Origin: Kiritimatiellia bacterium | Lineage (GTDB): Bacteria; Verrucomicrobiota; Kiritimatiellia; RFP12; UBA1067 | DNA length: 14,545 bases | Assembly: GCA_017936245.1 (NCBI GenBank) | Contig: JAGBFY010000004.1 | Span: 1 to 14,545 of the forward strand | Reading direction: 5' to 3' | Part shown: positions 1 through 6,352 of the stretch, in pieces | Numbering within the stretch: the stretch's first letter is position 1 | How the letters are laid out: each line of letters opens with the position of its first letter | Translations under genes and position numbers: made by a program | Notes under the pieces: generated by a model | The model's database searches: none | The model's input: the letters and a program-made list of their open reading frames with translations, nothing else | What the model was told of the DNA's origin: nothing

Positions 1-2
1 TT

Positions 3-455
3 CTTAATCTCGGATACAGCGGCAACCGCACGGAAAACATGATTTGGCGTCTTGAGAATGGGGAACTTGACGGATACAAGGCAAAGCTCTTCATGGTGAT
101 GGCTGGTACGAATAACAAAGAGCCGGCCGAAGATGTTGCGGTTGGCGTGCGCCGCATCCTCGACCTTATACGTTCGCGCCAACCGCAGGCTGCGATTCTT
201 CTTCTGCCGATTTTCCCGCGAGGGAAGTCGGCAGCTGATGTGCGGAATACCAAAAACGCAAAAGTGAATGAAATTATCCGGGGCTTTGCCGACGGGACGC
301 ATATCGTGTGGTGCGATTTCACATCTGAACTGCGCGATTCCGCCGGAGGCATGTCAGGTAATCTTTCTCAGGACCGTTTACATCTGAACGAGGCGGGATA
401 TGCCATTTGGCTAAGGCATGTGTTGCCGCATTTCAAACGCATATGCGGGAAGTGA
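3..455 (+). CDS. SGNH/GDSL-family hydrolase, 3' part (5' end outside window)
   Basis: Partial gene: the frame is open from base 3 and ends at TGA 453-455, leaving about 150 C-terminal residues. The visible part fits the SGNH hydrolase fold of the PAF-acetylhydrolase/acylhydrolase type. GYSGNRTENMIWRL is the block II region with its conserved Gly, GTNN is the block III variant typical of PAF-AH-like members, and DRLHLNEAGY near the C-terminus is block V with the catalytic Asp and His. The nucleophile Ser block and any signal peptide would lie to the left of the window. Such enzymes remove acetyl or other acyl groups from sugars. The next gene, a sugar acyltransferase-like membrane protein, begins 4 bp downstream, so the two are probably cotranscribed and may act on the same acylated glycan. 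The family call is firm; the substrate is unknown. Confidence 0.85.
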   Translation, partial: LNLGYSGNRTENMIWRLENGELDGYKAKLFMVMAGTNNKEPAEDVAVGVRRILDLIRSRQPQAAILLLPIFPRGKSAADVRNTKNAKVNEIIRGFADGTHIVWCDFTSELRDSAGGMSGNLSQDRLHLNEAGYAIWLRHVLPHFKRICGK

Positions 456-459
456 TTTT

Positions 460-1593
460 ATGAAATCCGAAAACAGCGAACGTTTATTTTCCCTTGACGC
501 ATTGAGGGGATTCGACATGCTCTTTATCATCGGGCTTTCGACGGTTGTTGTGCGCTTGTGCATGGCGTTTGGCGTGGGGGATTGCTGGCTTGCGCAGCAG
601 ATGCACCATGTTAAATGGCACGGCTTCGCACAGCATGACACGATCTTTCCGCTTTTCCTGTTCATCGCCGGCGTAGCATTCCCGTTTTCATATGTGAAGA
701 TGAGTGAGAAAGGGTGGATGTCAAAGAGAATTGCGGGCAAGCTCATTTATCGTGGGGTTATGCTGGTTCTGCTCGGCATGATATACAATGGGCTTCTGAC
801 AAAAGGCTTCGGCGAGGTGCGTTGGGCGAGCGTCCTCGGGCGCATCGGACTCGCATGGATGTTGGCGGCGTTTCTGTACATGGCGTTCCCGTGTCGTACG
901 CGCATCGTTATCGCGGTTGGGTTTCTCGTCGGGTATTGGGCAATCATGCGATTTGCCGCCGTGCCCGGTGCCCCGGCAGGCGTTGATCCATGGTCGCCAG
1001 AGTGGAATTATGCGGCATATATAGACAAGTTGTTCCTTCCGAATTCGCTTGGCGGCGGAACAAGGGCGGATCCGGAAGGGATACTGAGCACCTTGCCGGC
1101 GGTCGTGACGGCAATGCTCGGGATGTTTACCGGTGAGTTTGTCCGGTGGAATGGATGCGATGGGCGCGTGAGGACTCGCCCTGCCGGTGGTGTCAAGACG
1201 GTTGCGATGCTTGCGGCGGCGGCTGTCATGCTTGCTGCCGGGCTTGTATGGTCAAATTGGATGCCGATAAACAAGAAACTCTGGACCTCTTCGTTTGTCC
1301 TCGTCTCTGGCGCATATTCGCTTGCGCTATTCGCCGTATTCTACTGGGTAATAGACGTGAAAAAGTGGCGCGGCTGGACGTTGCCGCTGCGAGTGGTGGG
1401 CATGAATGCGATAACAGTGTACCTTCTTCAGCGTATCGTGGACTTCGATGGCATCTCAAAGTTTTTTCTCGGCGGCGCAGCGAGGTTCCTGCCAGAGGAG
1501 TTTGGTTTGGCGCTTATTTCGATGGGACACCTTGCTTCTTGCTGGTTTGTCCTGTGGTTTCTCTATCGCAAGGGCGTGTTCCTGAAGGTGTAG
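460..1593 (+). CDS. HGSNAT/NagX-like (DUF5009/COG4299) multispanning membrane acyltransferase
   Basis: A 377-residue hydrophobic protein with many predicted membrane spans. The N-terminus RLFSLDALRGFDM is the hallmark of the DUF5009/COG4299 family, related to human heparan-alpha-glucosaminide N-acetyltransferase (HGSNAT) and bacterial NagX-like proteins. The HHVKWHGF segment aligns with the HGSNAT active-site region (H-x-x-W-N/H-G), which makes His50 the likely acetyl-accepting histidine. It is followed by the family's FPLFLFIAG helix, and VGMNAITVYLL near the C-terminus is also typical. HGSNAT moves acetyl from acetyl-CoA across a membrane onto an amino sugar; a similar reaction here is inference. 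Start: ATG 460 is chosen because it follows the previous stop by 4 bp and puts RLFSLDALRGF at residue 8, as is usual in the family. ATG 418 is in frame but would overlap the upstream gene by 38 bp. The loop after residue 180 contains the acidic, extracytoplasmic-looking PWSPEWNY region. Confidence 0.85.
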   Translation: MKSENSERLFSLDALRGFDMLFIIGLSTVVVRLCMAFGVGDCWLAQQMHHVKWHGFAQHDTIFPLFLFIAGVAFPFSYVKMSEKGWMSKRIAGKLIYRGVMLVLLGMIYNGLLTKGFGEVRWASVLGRIGLAWMLAAFLYMAFPCRTRIVIAVGFLVGYWAIMRFAAVPGAPAGVDPWSPEWNYAAYIDKLFLPNSLGGGTRADPEGILSTLPAVVTAMLGMFTGEFVRWNGCDGRVRTRPAGGVKTVAMLAAAAVMLAAGLVWSNWMPINKKLWTSSFVLVSGAYSLALFAVFYWVIDVKKWRGWTLPLRVVGMNAITVYLLQRIVDFDGISKFFLGGAARFLPEEFGLALISMGHLASCWFVLWFLYRKGVFLKV

Positions 1594-1594
1594 A

Positions 1595-1613
1595 CTGTCG
1601 AGTTTCACGACAG
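1595..1613 (+). other. small inverted repeat just after the acyltransferase stop codon
   Basis: CTGTCG (1595-1600) pairs perfectly with CGACAG (1608-1613) around a 7-nt loop, 2 bp after the TAG of the upstream gene. A second short fold, GAAG-TCTTC, follows at once. There is no T tract, so this is not a canonical intrinsic terminator. It could attenuate transcription or protect the mRNA 3' end, or be chance. Confidence 0.35.
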
Positions 1614-1649
1614 GAAGTCTTCTTGCTTAGCGGTGTTCGAATGAATCAG

Positions 1650-1657
1650 AAAGGAAA
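1650..1657 (+). promoter_or_regulatory. ribosome-binding site for the ATG at 1665
   Basis: AAAGGAAA with its AGGA core at 1652-1655 lies 9 nt before ATG 1665. It supports initiation at the ATPase remnant rather than at 1776, where no such site is seen. Confidence 0.55.
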
Positions 1658-1664
1658 TGTCAAA

Positions 1665-1775
1665 ATGGCGGCAAAAAGGTTTTTTTACGTAGACAGGCTC
1701 ATGTCTGCAGTAAGGCGCAATGGTCTTGTTGAAGCGATAACGGGAATTCGCCGTTGCGGTAAATGCCATCTGCAT
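1665..1775 (+). pseudogene. remnant: N-terminus and P-loop of an AAA-family ATPase (AAA_14/DUF4143 type)
   Basis: The 37 codons encode a start like that of the large bacterial AAA_14/DUF4143 ATPase family: a basic stretch, YVDRLMSAVRRNGL, then a Walker A of the form GIRRCGK (GLVEAITGIRRCGKC). Family members usually continue GKS-x-LL into several hundred more residues. Here the Ser/Thr after the P-loop Lys is Cys, and within three codons the sequence changes into the signal-peptide-like start of the hydrolase. Walker B, the sensor and the DUF4143 domain are absent. The piece keeps its own Shine-Dalgarno and ATG and stays in frame with the hydrolase. It belongs to a different subfamily from the intact ATPase at 12977-14257, whose P-loop reads GAKWCGKTT. 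Homology is judged by eye from the motif. Confidence 0.6.
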
Positions 1776-2792
1776 ATGGCTTTTATTTTCGCATCTGTTT
1801 TTGCGATGATGCTTTGTGCCAATGATGGTAAATCTCATGTCCGCAACCGGTACAGGTTCAAGGATATAAAAGTTCCAGTGACAGTGTATTACGATGCTGC
1901 TACTCCAATCGAGAATGGATCTCGGTGCCGCACGGCGGTTATACTCATTCATGGCTGGGGTGGTCACGTTAGAAAGCTGTTTCCGGTTTTCAATGCAGCC
2001 CTTGCTGCGCGTGCTGATGGTGTCGAGCCCGTACCCTATGTGATAGCCCCGATGTTTCCGCGACGCGCTACGCTTGAAAAGAATCCTGATGAAGCTTATG
2101 ACGGTCGGGCTGTCTGGAATGATTCATGGGCAAAAAAGGCGAATAACGTACCCGGGCTGGCTTCGGACGACTGGCGGGGAGGTGGAGATGCGAACGGCAC
2201 GAATTTCAGCTCGTACGACTACATCGATCGCATTTTGTGCCGATTGGGTGATAAGACCATTTTTCCGGAATTAAGGAGGATCGTCCTGGCGGGGTTTTCG
2301 GCAGGAGGACAGTTCGCCGGACGTTATGCGGCGATTGGCAGGGGAGCTGTCCGCGAAGGCATAGATCTGGTCTATATCGACATGTCGCCCTCTACCGAGT
2401 TCCGTTTTGAAAAGAACGATCCGTGGCATTATGGATTGAAGGGACGGCCTCGTTATGGCGCGTCGCTTACAGACGGGGACATTATGAAAAATCTTTGCTC
2501 GCGGCGCGTGTGGCGAGGTTGCGGCAGCAAGGATACCTTGGGGCGTCCACATACTGCACTTGATATGACACCTGCAGCGGTCCGTCAGGGGAAGAACCGT
2601 CTTGAACGGTTCCGTAGTTTCGAGAAATATTTGGATGCGTATCCGGATTGGAAGCGGCAGACGTCCTTTCACGTCTTTGACGGCATAGGCCATCAGGAAG
2701 TTCTTGCTTATCCCGCAAAAGAGGTTCTAGATTTTGTGTTCGGGGTTGAAAATCAAGGGACGGCAACTGAAAATTCAGATAAAAATTTTTGA
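1665..2792 (+). CDS. alpha/beta hydrolase (esterase-like), in-frame fused to an AAA-ATPase N-terminal remnant; true start uncertain (1665 or 1776)
   Basis: Read from ATG 1665 this encodes 375 residues; from ATG 1776 it encodes 338. The start at 1665 has a good ribosome-binding site (AAAGGAAA, 1650-1657). However, residues 1-34 resemble the first part of an unrelated AAA/DUF4143 ATPase. The start at 1776 has no visible ribosome-binding site but begins with what looks like a secretion signal (MAFIFASVFAMMLCA). In 1776-based numbering the hydrolase shows an oxyanion-loop motif HGWGG (59-63), a nucleophile elbow GFSAGG with Ser175, a candidate acid Asp253 in GSKDT, and His306 in GIGHQ: a complete alpha/beta-hydrolase triad. 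The upstream neighbours, an SGNH hydrolase and an acyltransferase, suggest ester or acyl chemistry on sugars, but the substrate is unknown. The open frame extends back to 1146, but that part overlaps the acyltransferase gene and is not credible. The hydrolase family is secure; the N-terminus is not. Confidence 0.8.
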   Translation: MAAKRFFYVDRLMSAVRRNGLVEAITGIRRCGKCHLHMAFIFASVFAMMLCANDGKSHVRNRYRFKDIKVPVTVYYDAATPIENGSRCRTAVILIHGWGGHVRKLFPVFNAALAARADGVEPVPYVIAPMFPRRATLEKNPDEAYDGRAVWNDSWAKKANNVPGLASDDWRGGGDANGTNFSSYDYIDRILCRLGDKTIFPELRRIVLAGFSAGGQFAGRYAAIGRGAVREGIDLVYIDMSPSTEFRFEKNDPWHYGLKGRPRYGASLTDGDIMKNLCSRRVWRGCGSKDTLGRPHTALDMTPAAVRQGKNRLERFRSFEKYLDAYPDWKRQTSFHVFDGIGHQEVLAYPAKEVLDFVFGVENQGTATENSDKNF

Positions 2793-2798
2793 CGATCG

Positions 2799-2826
2799 TT
2801 TTGTGAAATTTGGTTTCGTGTTTTTT
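2799..2826 (+). promoter_or_regulatory. operator copy 1, upstream of the LVIVD-propeller gene
   Basis: A 28-bp T-rich element starting TTTTGTGAAATTTGG and continuing TTTCGTG plus six T. It matches the element at 6228-6255 at 27 of 28 positions. Within it TTTTGTG and TTTCGTG form an imperfect direct repeat about 15 bp apart, which reads CACGAAA and CACAAAA on the other strand. GAAA and TTTC also form a small dyad. The first TGTG lies 60 bp before TATAAT, versus 61 bp in copy 2. Two sites in direct repeat fit an AraC-type regulator, and the likely binder is the XylR-like protein encoded at 5065-6210. Confidence 0.7.
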
Positions 2827-2832
2827 CAGTAG

Positions 2833-2868
2833 TTTATTGCGTGTTATTTTCGTTATGTCTTGTATAAT
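2833..2868 (+). promoter_or_regulatory. promoter of the LVIVD-propeller gene
   Basis: TATAAT at 2863-2868, preceded directly by TG, is a consensus -10 box. No good -35 is present: TTTATTGCG begins 30 bp upstream of the -10 box, exactly as TTTATTTCG does in the promoter at 6263-6298. The bases after the -10 (TTTTCGC) are shared too. A strong -10 with a weak -35 below an operator fits an activator-dependent promoter. The expected start near 2875 gives a leader of about 35 nt with GAGG at 2896-2899 before ATG 2910. Confidence 0.65.
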
Positions 2869-2909
2869 TTTCGCTTGAAAAGATAATCCAATAGTGAGGT
2901 TCTGAAATA

Positions 2910-4979
2910 ATGCGAATTGGAATTATAAAGGCGGTTTTTCTGTTGGGTATGGCAGTGTTTGTCTTGCCGTCGTCGGGCGCAAAGGGCATTGCCATGTCGT
3001 CAGATGCGGGTGTGTTGGGGCATCCTCGTAAGGTAGAGGCCGTTGGAGATGTCGCGATGGGAGTTTTTCTTCAGGGCGACATCCTGTATTGCATTGCTGA
3101 TGATTCGCTGTACGCCCTTGATGTATCTTCGCCGCTTTCGCCGAAGTTGTGCGGAACGTTGCAAGGCATGGATAATCGGCGGCAGGTTGTGGTTCAGGGA
3201 AAACTAGCCTATGTCGCGTCTCGCGAAACTGGGCTTCGCATTGTGGATGTGAGCAATCCTGAAAAAATGAAGTTGCTTTCAAGATTCGATTCCGTCGAGT
3301 TTGCAACCGGCATAGAGGTTGTCGGAAATACGGTATTTTTGTCGGAACGCATTAATGGCGTCGAGGCGGTGGATGTGTCGGATCCGTGCAACCCCAGGCA
3401 TATTTGCATCAGGAAGACTCCTGAATCGCAGTCGGTGGTGTACCATAACGGTTTTCTTTATTCCGGGGAATGGGCGGCTGGAAAGGTGACGGTGTTTGAT
3501 GCCCGCTCCATGAAACACTTCCGAAAAGTGGCGGAGCTTCAACTCGGAGGTTTTGGCGACGGTGTCACCACGGACGGCAAATATCTTTACTGTTCAACAG
3601 GGCATGATATTCCTCGAACACTGCGCATTTCGCGCGGAATCTCTGAAGAAGAGGCTTGCGGACGCGGTCGCGGAATGGATATTTTCGATATCTCCAATCC
3701 GGCCAAGCCAAAACATGTTTCAAGAATCGACTTTCCGAGATTCAAGCCGCGTACCAATGATTACTGGACGCCGAGAGTGTCGAGCGGTTTCGCATTCTGC
3801 TGCGATTCCCATAATGGTATGTTTGTCGTAGATGTAAAAAATCCGCATGAGCCTAAAGTGATTGACCGTTTGTGCATTCCGCAAGAAGGCAAAAACTGGC
3901 CATCTGCCGCCATTAGTTCTGTGGCTGTCGGCAATGGGTGCTTGTATGTGTCGACTAAGCCGTGCGGTCTTTGGGTCGTGCCGATGGAAGGAATCAAGCC
4001 TCAGGAAGTGGCAAAGGGTCTGCCTCCAGCGGATTCGTCAAGTAGAGATGCCTATCCTACGGACCTTAATTCGTTTTATGTGTATCGGCCGTCCAAACCC
4101 GGTCAGGCGCGGACCGTATGCCTGAGAGGCAATATCGCATATGCCGCATTCGGGGATGCGGGGCTGCATGTGCTGGAGGTGTCGGCTGAGCATGGATTTA
4201 AGAAAATCGGGCAGTTGACGGGCGGCAAGAGAGTGACGGATTGTTGCTTTGCCGGGGAGCGGCTTGTGACTGCCGAGGGAACGGATGGATGGAGTGTGTA
4301 TGATTTGGATGGCCCTGTAGGATTCCGGGAGATTGCCAGACGCATGCCGCAGGAAAAAGGCAAAAGTGTCGCCTTTTGGTGCTGGGCTCCAAACGGAAGC
4401 CAAGTGGTTCTGTCCACGCGTACGGGAACCTGCGACCTGTTCCATTTGGAAGACTTCAATGCGTTGACGCCACTGTGCAGAATTCTGATGGGCTGCCAGT
4501 GGGACAGGTATTTGCCGGATAGGGCGATAGGGAATGCGTTTCCTGCGCATAGGAACAAGAAGGGGCTTGTGTGGCCGACACTTGCCGGGAATGGAGGTCC
4601 AGCGAGGACAGATGATCCCAGAAAGATCAAGGCAGGAAATCAGAGCAACGGCATATGTGCGTTCGGAGACAAGTTTCTGTATACGGTGGGTGGCGGCTAT
4701 CAATTCGTCAATCCCGATGGAACGCGCGGCCCGGTCATGAAGGTTTCTCATCCAAAAGGCATTGGCGGTATTCCGCGGTCTGACGGAAGGATTGTGGTTT
4801 GCACTTCAAGAAGCAGAGGTGAAGTCCGCATTTGGGATTTCGTCAATCCGGAAGCACCGAAGCTGTTGCGCGAATACAAACTTTCGGGACGGCCCGATCT
4901 TGCTGCCATTTATAACGGTAAGGCATTAATCCCAGCAGGTCATCAGGGGCTGCTGATGGAACGCCCCCAAACCCCCTAA
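2910..4979 (+). CDS. secreted LVIVD-repeat beta-propeller protein
   Basis: 689 residues with an N-terminal signal peptide (basic MRIGIIK, hydrophobic core to about residue 20, cleavage probably near 24). The body is built of repeated blades in which a stretch like GLRIVDVSNPEKMKLLS recurs: LYALDVSSPLSPKL (68-80), GLRIVDVSNP (108-117), GVEAVDVSDPCNP (150-162), GMDIFDISNPAKP (255-267), GMFVVDVKNPHEP (303-315) and a late EVRIWDFVNPEAP. This is the LVIVD repeat (PF08309), which forms beta-propellers in exported proteins. No catalytic motif is visible, so a binding or scaffold role is more likely than an enzymatic one. Its promoter carries the same operator as the enzyme operon at 6353-12742, so it is probably part of that regulon. 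It converges with the regulator gene across an 85-bp gap (4980-5064) that is AT-rich and holds no clear terminator hairpin. Confidence 0.85.
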   Translation: MRIGIIKAVFLLGMAVFVLPSSGAKGIAMSSDAGVLGHPRKVEAVGDVAMGVFLQGDILYCIADDSLYALDVSSPLSPKLCGTLQGMDNRRQVVVQGKLAYVASRETGLRIVDVSNPEKMKLLSRFDSVEFATGIEVVGNTVFLSERINGVEAVDVSDPCNPRHICIRKTPESQSVVYHNGFLYSGEWAAGKVTVFDARSMKHFRKVAELQLGGFGDGVTTDGKYLYCSTGHDIPRTLRISRGISEEEACGRGRGMDIFDISNPAKPKHVSRIDFPRFKPRTNDYWTPRVSSGFAFCCDSHNGMFVVDVKNPHEPKVIDRLCIPQEGKNWPSAAISSVAVGNGCLYVSTKPCGLWVVPMEGIKPQEVAKGLPPADSSSRDAYPTDLNSFYVYRPSKPGQARTVCLRGNIAYAAFGDAGLHVLEVSAEHGFKKIGQLTGGKRVTDCCFAGERLVTAEGTDGWSVYDLDGPVGFREIARRMPQEKGKSVAFWCWAPNGSQVVLSTRTGTCDLFHLEDFNALTPLCRILMGCQWDRYLPDRAIGNAFPAHRNKKGLVWPTLAGNGGPARTDDPRKIKAGNQSNGICAFGDKFLYTVGGGYQFVNPDGTRGPVMKVSHPKGIGGIPRSDGRIVVCTSRSRGEVRIWDFVNPEAPKLLREYKLSGRPDLAAIYNGKALIPAGHQGLLMERPQTP

Positions 4980-5064
4980 ATTCTTCGCCCTTTTAATTAA
5001 CTATTTCCTATTAATTTTGCAGGGTCTTGTCTCCACGGATTTAAGATGAAATAAAGGCTGCTGT

Positions 5065-6210
5065 TCAATGGGAGTCGAGGTATAGTCTGCGCCATTCGTT
5101 CATGGACATGGAATGTCTTTTGCGGAACGCGGTGCGCAAGGCCGCGTCGGTCCCGTAGCCGCAGGCCTTGGCGATGCCTTGAATCGGGGTTAGGCCGTTT
5201 TTGAGCATCATCAAAACCCGCTCCATTCTCACATCGGATATGAATTCTTTGATCGGTGTGCCGACGGTGGCCTTGAAACGCATCTGAAGCAGCCGTGCGG
5301 AACAGCCAAGCTCCGAGGCGATATCCGATACGGTTATCCCGTCGCAAGCCTTGGCATGAATCAGTTTCAGCGCCGAGTCGACGCGACGATCACACTTGGT
5401 TAGACTGCTGCTTGAAGTCCTCCGGACGAGTCCGGATGCGTGATACTTGACCGTGCGCGGCGTCATAGAAGGATCCGCTATGCGTTCTTCGAGCAGTTTA
5501 GCGCAGAGCATTGCGGCGTTTTCGTAGTCCGGACATACGCTGCTTATGGGAATCGGGGATTTTTCACATATATCCGTATTGTTGTCGCAGCCGACGAGTT
5601 TTATCTCTTCCGGAATTGCAATGTTCAGAGCAGAGCATATCTCAACCACTTTCAAGGCCGTCACATCGTTGTCTGCGAATATTCCGCACGGTTTTGGGAG
5701 CTTTCGAAGCCAGAGCGCGAGTTCCTTGAGATAATCGCCTTCTGGAAGCTTGCGCTCAAAGGCAGAACAGGGAAGATTGGAGGCGCGCATTCCTGAAATG
5801 AAGGCTTTGCTTCTTTCCGCCGACCACCAGAAATGTTTTTGGCTGCCGACGAACGCATAGTGCTTCATTCCTGGTGAAAGCAGTTCCGTGGCGGCAATCC
5901 TCGCATCCATTTCGTTATCTTGGACCACATTGAATGATGAAGCCGAAATGGTGGGAGGGTCGAGATACACCGTCGGCAGCTGTTTCAGATTCCGCCGGGT
6001 GAATACGCCGTATCCGCTCGCGGCCGAAACTATCGCGCCCGCCGGACGCCAAAAGGCGATCACTTTGCGCAACTGCACCGCATCGATATTGCTTCCAATC
6101 ATTTGAATGCGGAAATCTCCGGCAAAATAATGTTGGAGAGTTTCAGTCGCCTTGATGGAATAAGGCGTGAATTTATGTATCTCCTCCCTGCAGAATAGAA
6201 TAACTTTCAT
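5065..6210 (-). CDS. XylR-type transcriptional regulator (sugar-binding domain plus AraC HTH)
   Basis: 381 residues. Residues 1 to about 265 form a periplasmic-binding-protein/LacI-like ligand domain without the LacI DNA-binding headpiece: the chain begins at once with the first beta strand (MKVILFCREE), and contains GIFADNDVTALKVVE (176-190) and IPEEIKLVGCDNN (199-211), typical of this fold. Residues 276-381 are an AraC/XylS domain with two helix-turn-helix units, VSDIASELGCSARLLQMRFK (294-313) and TPIQGIAKACGYGTDAALR (341-359), ending in the usual FRKRHSMSMNEWRR. This is the architecture of E. coli XylR; the ligand is probably a monosaccharide but cannot be named. It lies convergent to the propeller gene and divergent from the enzyme operon, and both of those carry the shared operator. 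One copy sits over its own promoter, which suggests autoregulation. Its ATG begins 6 bp after a -10-like box, so the mRNA may be leaderless. Confidence 0.9.
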   Translation of the reverse strand: MKVILFCREEIHKFTPYSIKATETLQHYFAGDFRIQMIGSNIDAVQLRKVIAFWRPAGAIVSAASGYGVFTRRNLKQLPTVYLDPPTISASSFNVVQDNEMDARIAATELLSPGMKHYAFVGSQKHFWWSAERSKAFISGMRASNLPCSAFERKLPEGDYLKELALWLRKLPKPCGIFADNDVTALKVVEICSALNIAIPEEIKLVGCDNNTDICEKSPIPISSVCPDYENAAMLCAKLLEERIADPSMTPRTVKYHASGLVRRTSSSSLTKCDRRVDSALKLIHAKACDGITVSDIASELGCSARLLQMRFKATVGTPIKEFISDVRMERVLMMLKNGLTPIQGIAKACGYGTDAALRTAFRKRHSMSMNEWRRLYLDSH

Positions 6211-6225
6211 GGCGTAATTGTATCA
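6211..6225 (-). promoter_or_regulatory. extended -10 promoter of the regulator gene, probably giving a leaderless mRNA
   Basis: On the minus strand the sequence reads TGATACAATTACGCCATG. TACAAT (6217-6222) with TG one base upstream is an extended -10 box, followed by only 6 nt before ATG (6210-6208). Transcription would start at or next to the A of the ATG, leaving no room for a Shine-Dalgarno. The expected -35 region falls inside the operator at 6228-6255. Confidence 0.6.
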
Positions 6226-6227
6226 GA

Positions 6228-6255
6228 TTTTGTGAAATTTGTTTTCGTGTTTTTT
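6228..6255 (+). promoter_or_regulatory. operator copy 2, between the regulator and the enzyme operon
   Basis: Second copy of the 28-bp element (TTTTGTGAAATTTGT, then TTTCGTG and a T run); the only difference from 2799-2826 is T for G at position 15. It lies 61 bp upstream of TATAAT on the plus strand. It also begins 5 bp upstream of the regulator's -10 box, so a bound protein could activate rightward and block leftward transcription. Confidence 0.7.
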
Positions 6256-6262
6256 TCGTTCA

Positions 6263-6298
6263 TTTATTTCGCTTTTCTTTCACCCGGTAATGTATAAT
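6263..6298 (+). promoter_or_regulatory. promoter of the enzyme operon
   Basis: TGTATAAT with TATAAT at 6293-6298 is a consensus -10 box. TTTATTTCG starts 30 bp upstream, matching the spacing in the promoter at 2833-2868, but is a poor -35. TTTTTCGC follows the -10, as in the other promoter. The expected start near 6305 gives a leader of about 48 nt before ATG 6353. Confidence 0.65.
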
Positions 6299-6342
6299 TT
6301 TTCGCGTGTCCACATCAAGATGTCCAACCATATGAATCATAC

Positions 6343-6348
6343 GGAGGA
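6343..6348 (+). promoter_or_regulatory. ribosome-binding site that fixes the start at 6353
   Basis: GGAGGA lies 4 nt before ATG 6353 and is nearly perfect. It selects ATG 6353 (or the adjacent ATG 6350) over earlier in-frame starts, which lie at or upstream of the promoter and would also bury the signal peptide. Confidence 0.75.
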
Positions 6349-6352
6349 AATG

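Noticed and set aside
1146..1640. Upstream extension of the hydrolase reading frame
   Set aside because: It overlaps the acyltransferase gene almost entirely, is Cys/Arg/Trp-rich as out-of-frame translations are, and lacks a ribosome-binding site.
4038..4751. Minus-strand open frame of 237 codons within the LVIVD gene
   Set aside because: The opposite strand carries clear repeats of a known family; the antisense product has no motif and no start context.
4980..5064. Bidirectional terminator between the propeller and regulator genes
   Set aside because: The region is T- and A-rich, but no stem of useful length with a following T run was found on either strand.
6239..6352. N-terminal extension of the autotransporter-like protein
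   Set aside because: It would start within the operator and upstream of the TATAAT box, and the GGAGGA at 6343-6348 plus a signal peptide at 6353 identify the real start.
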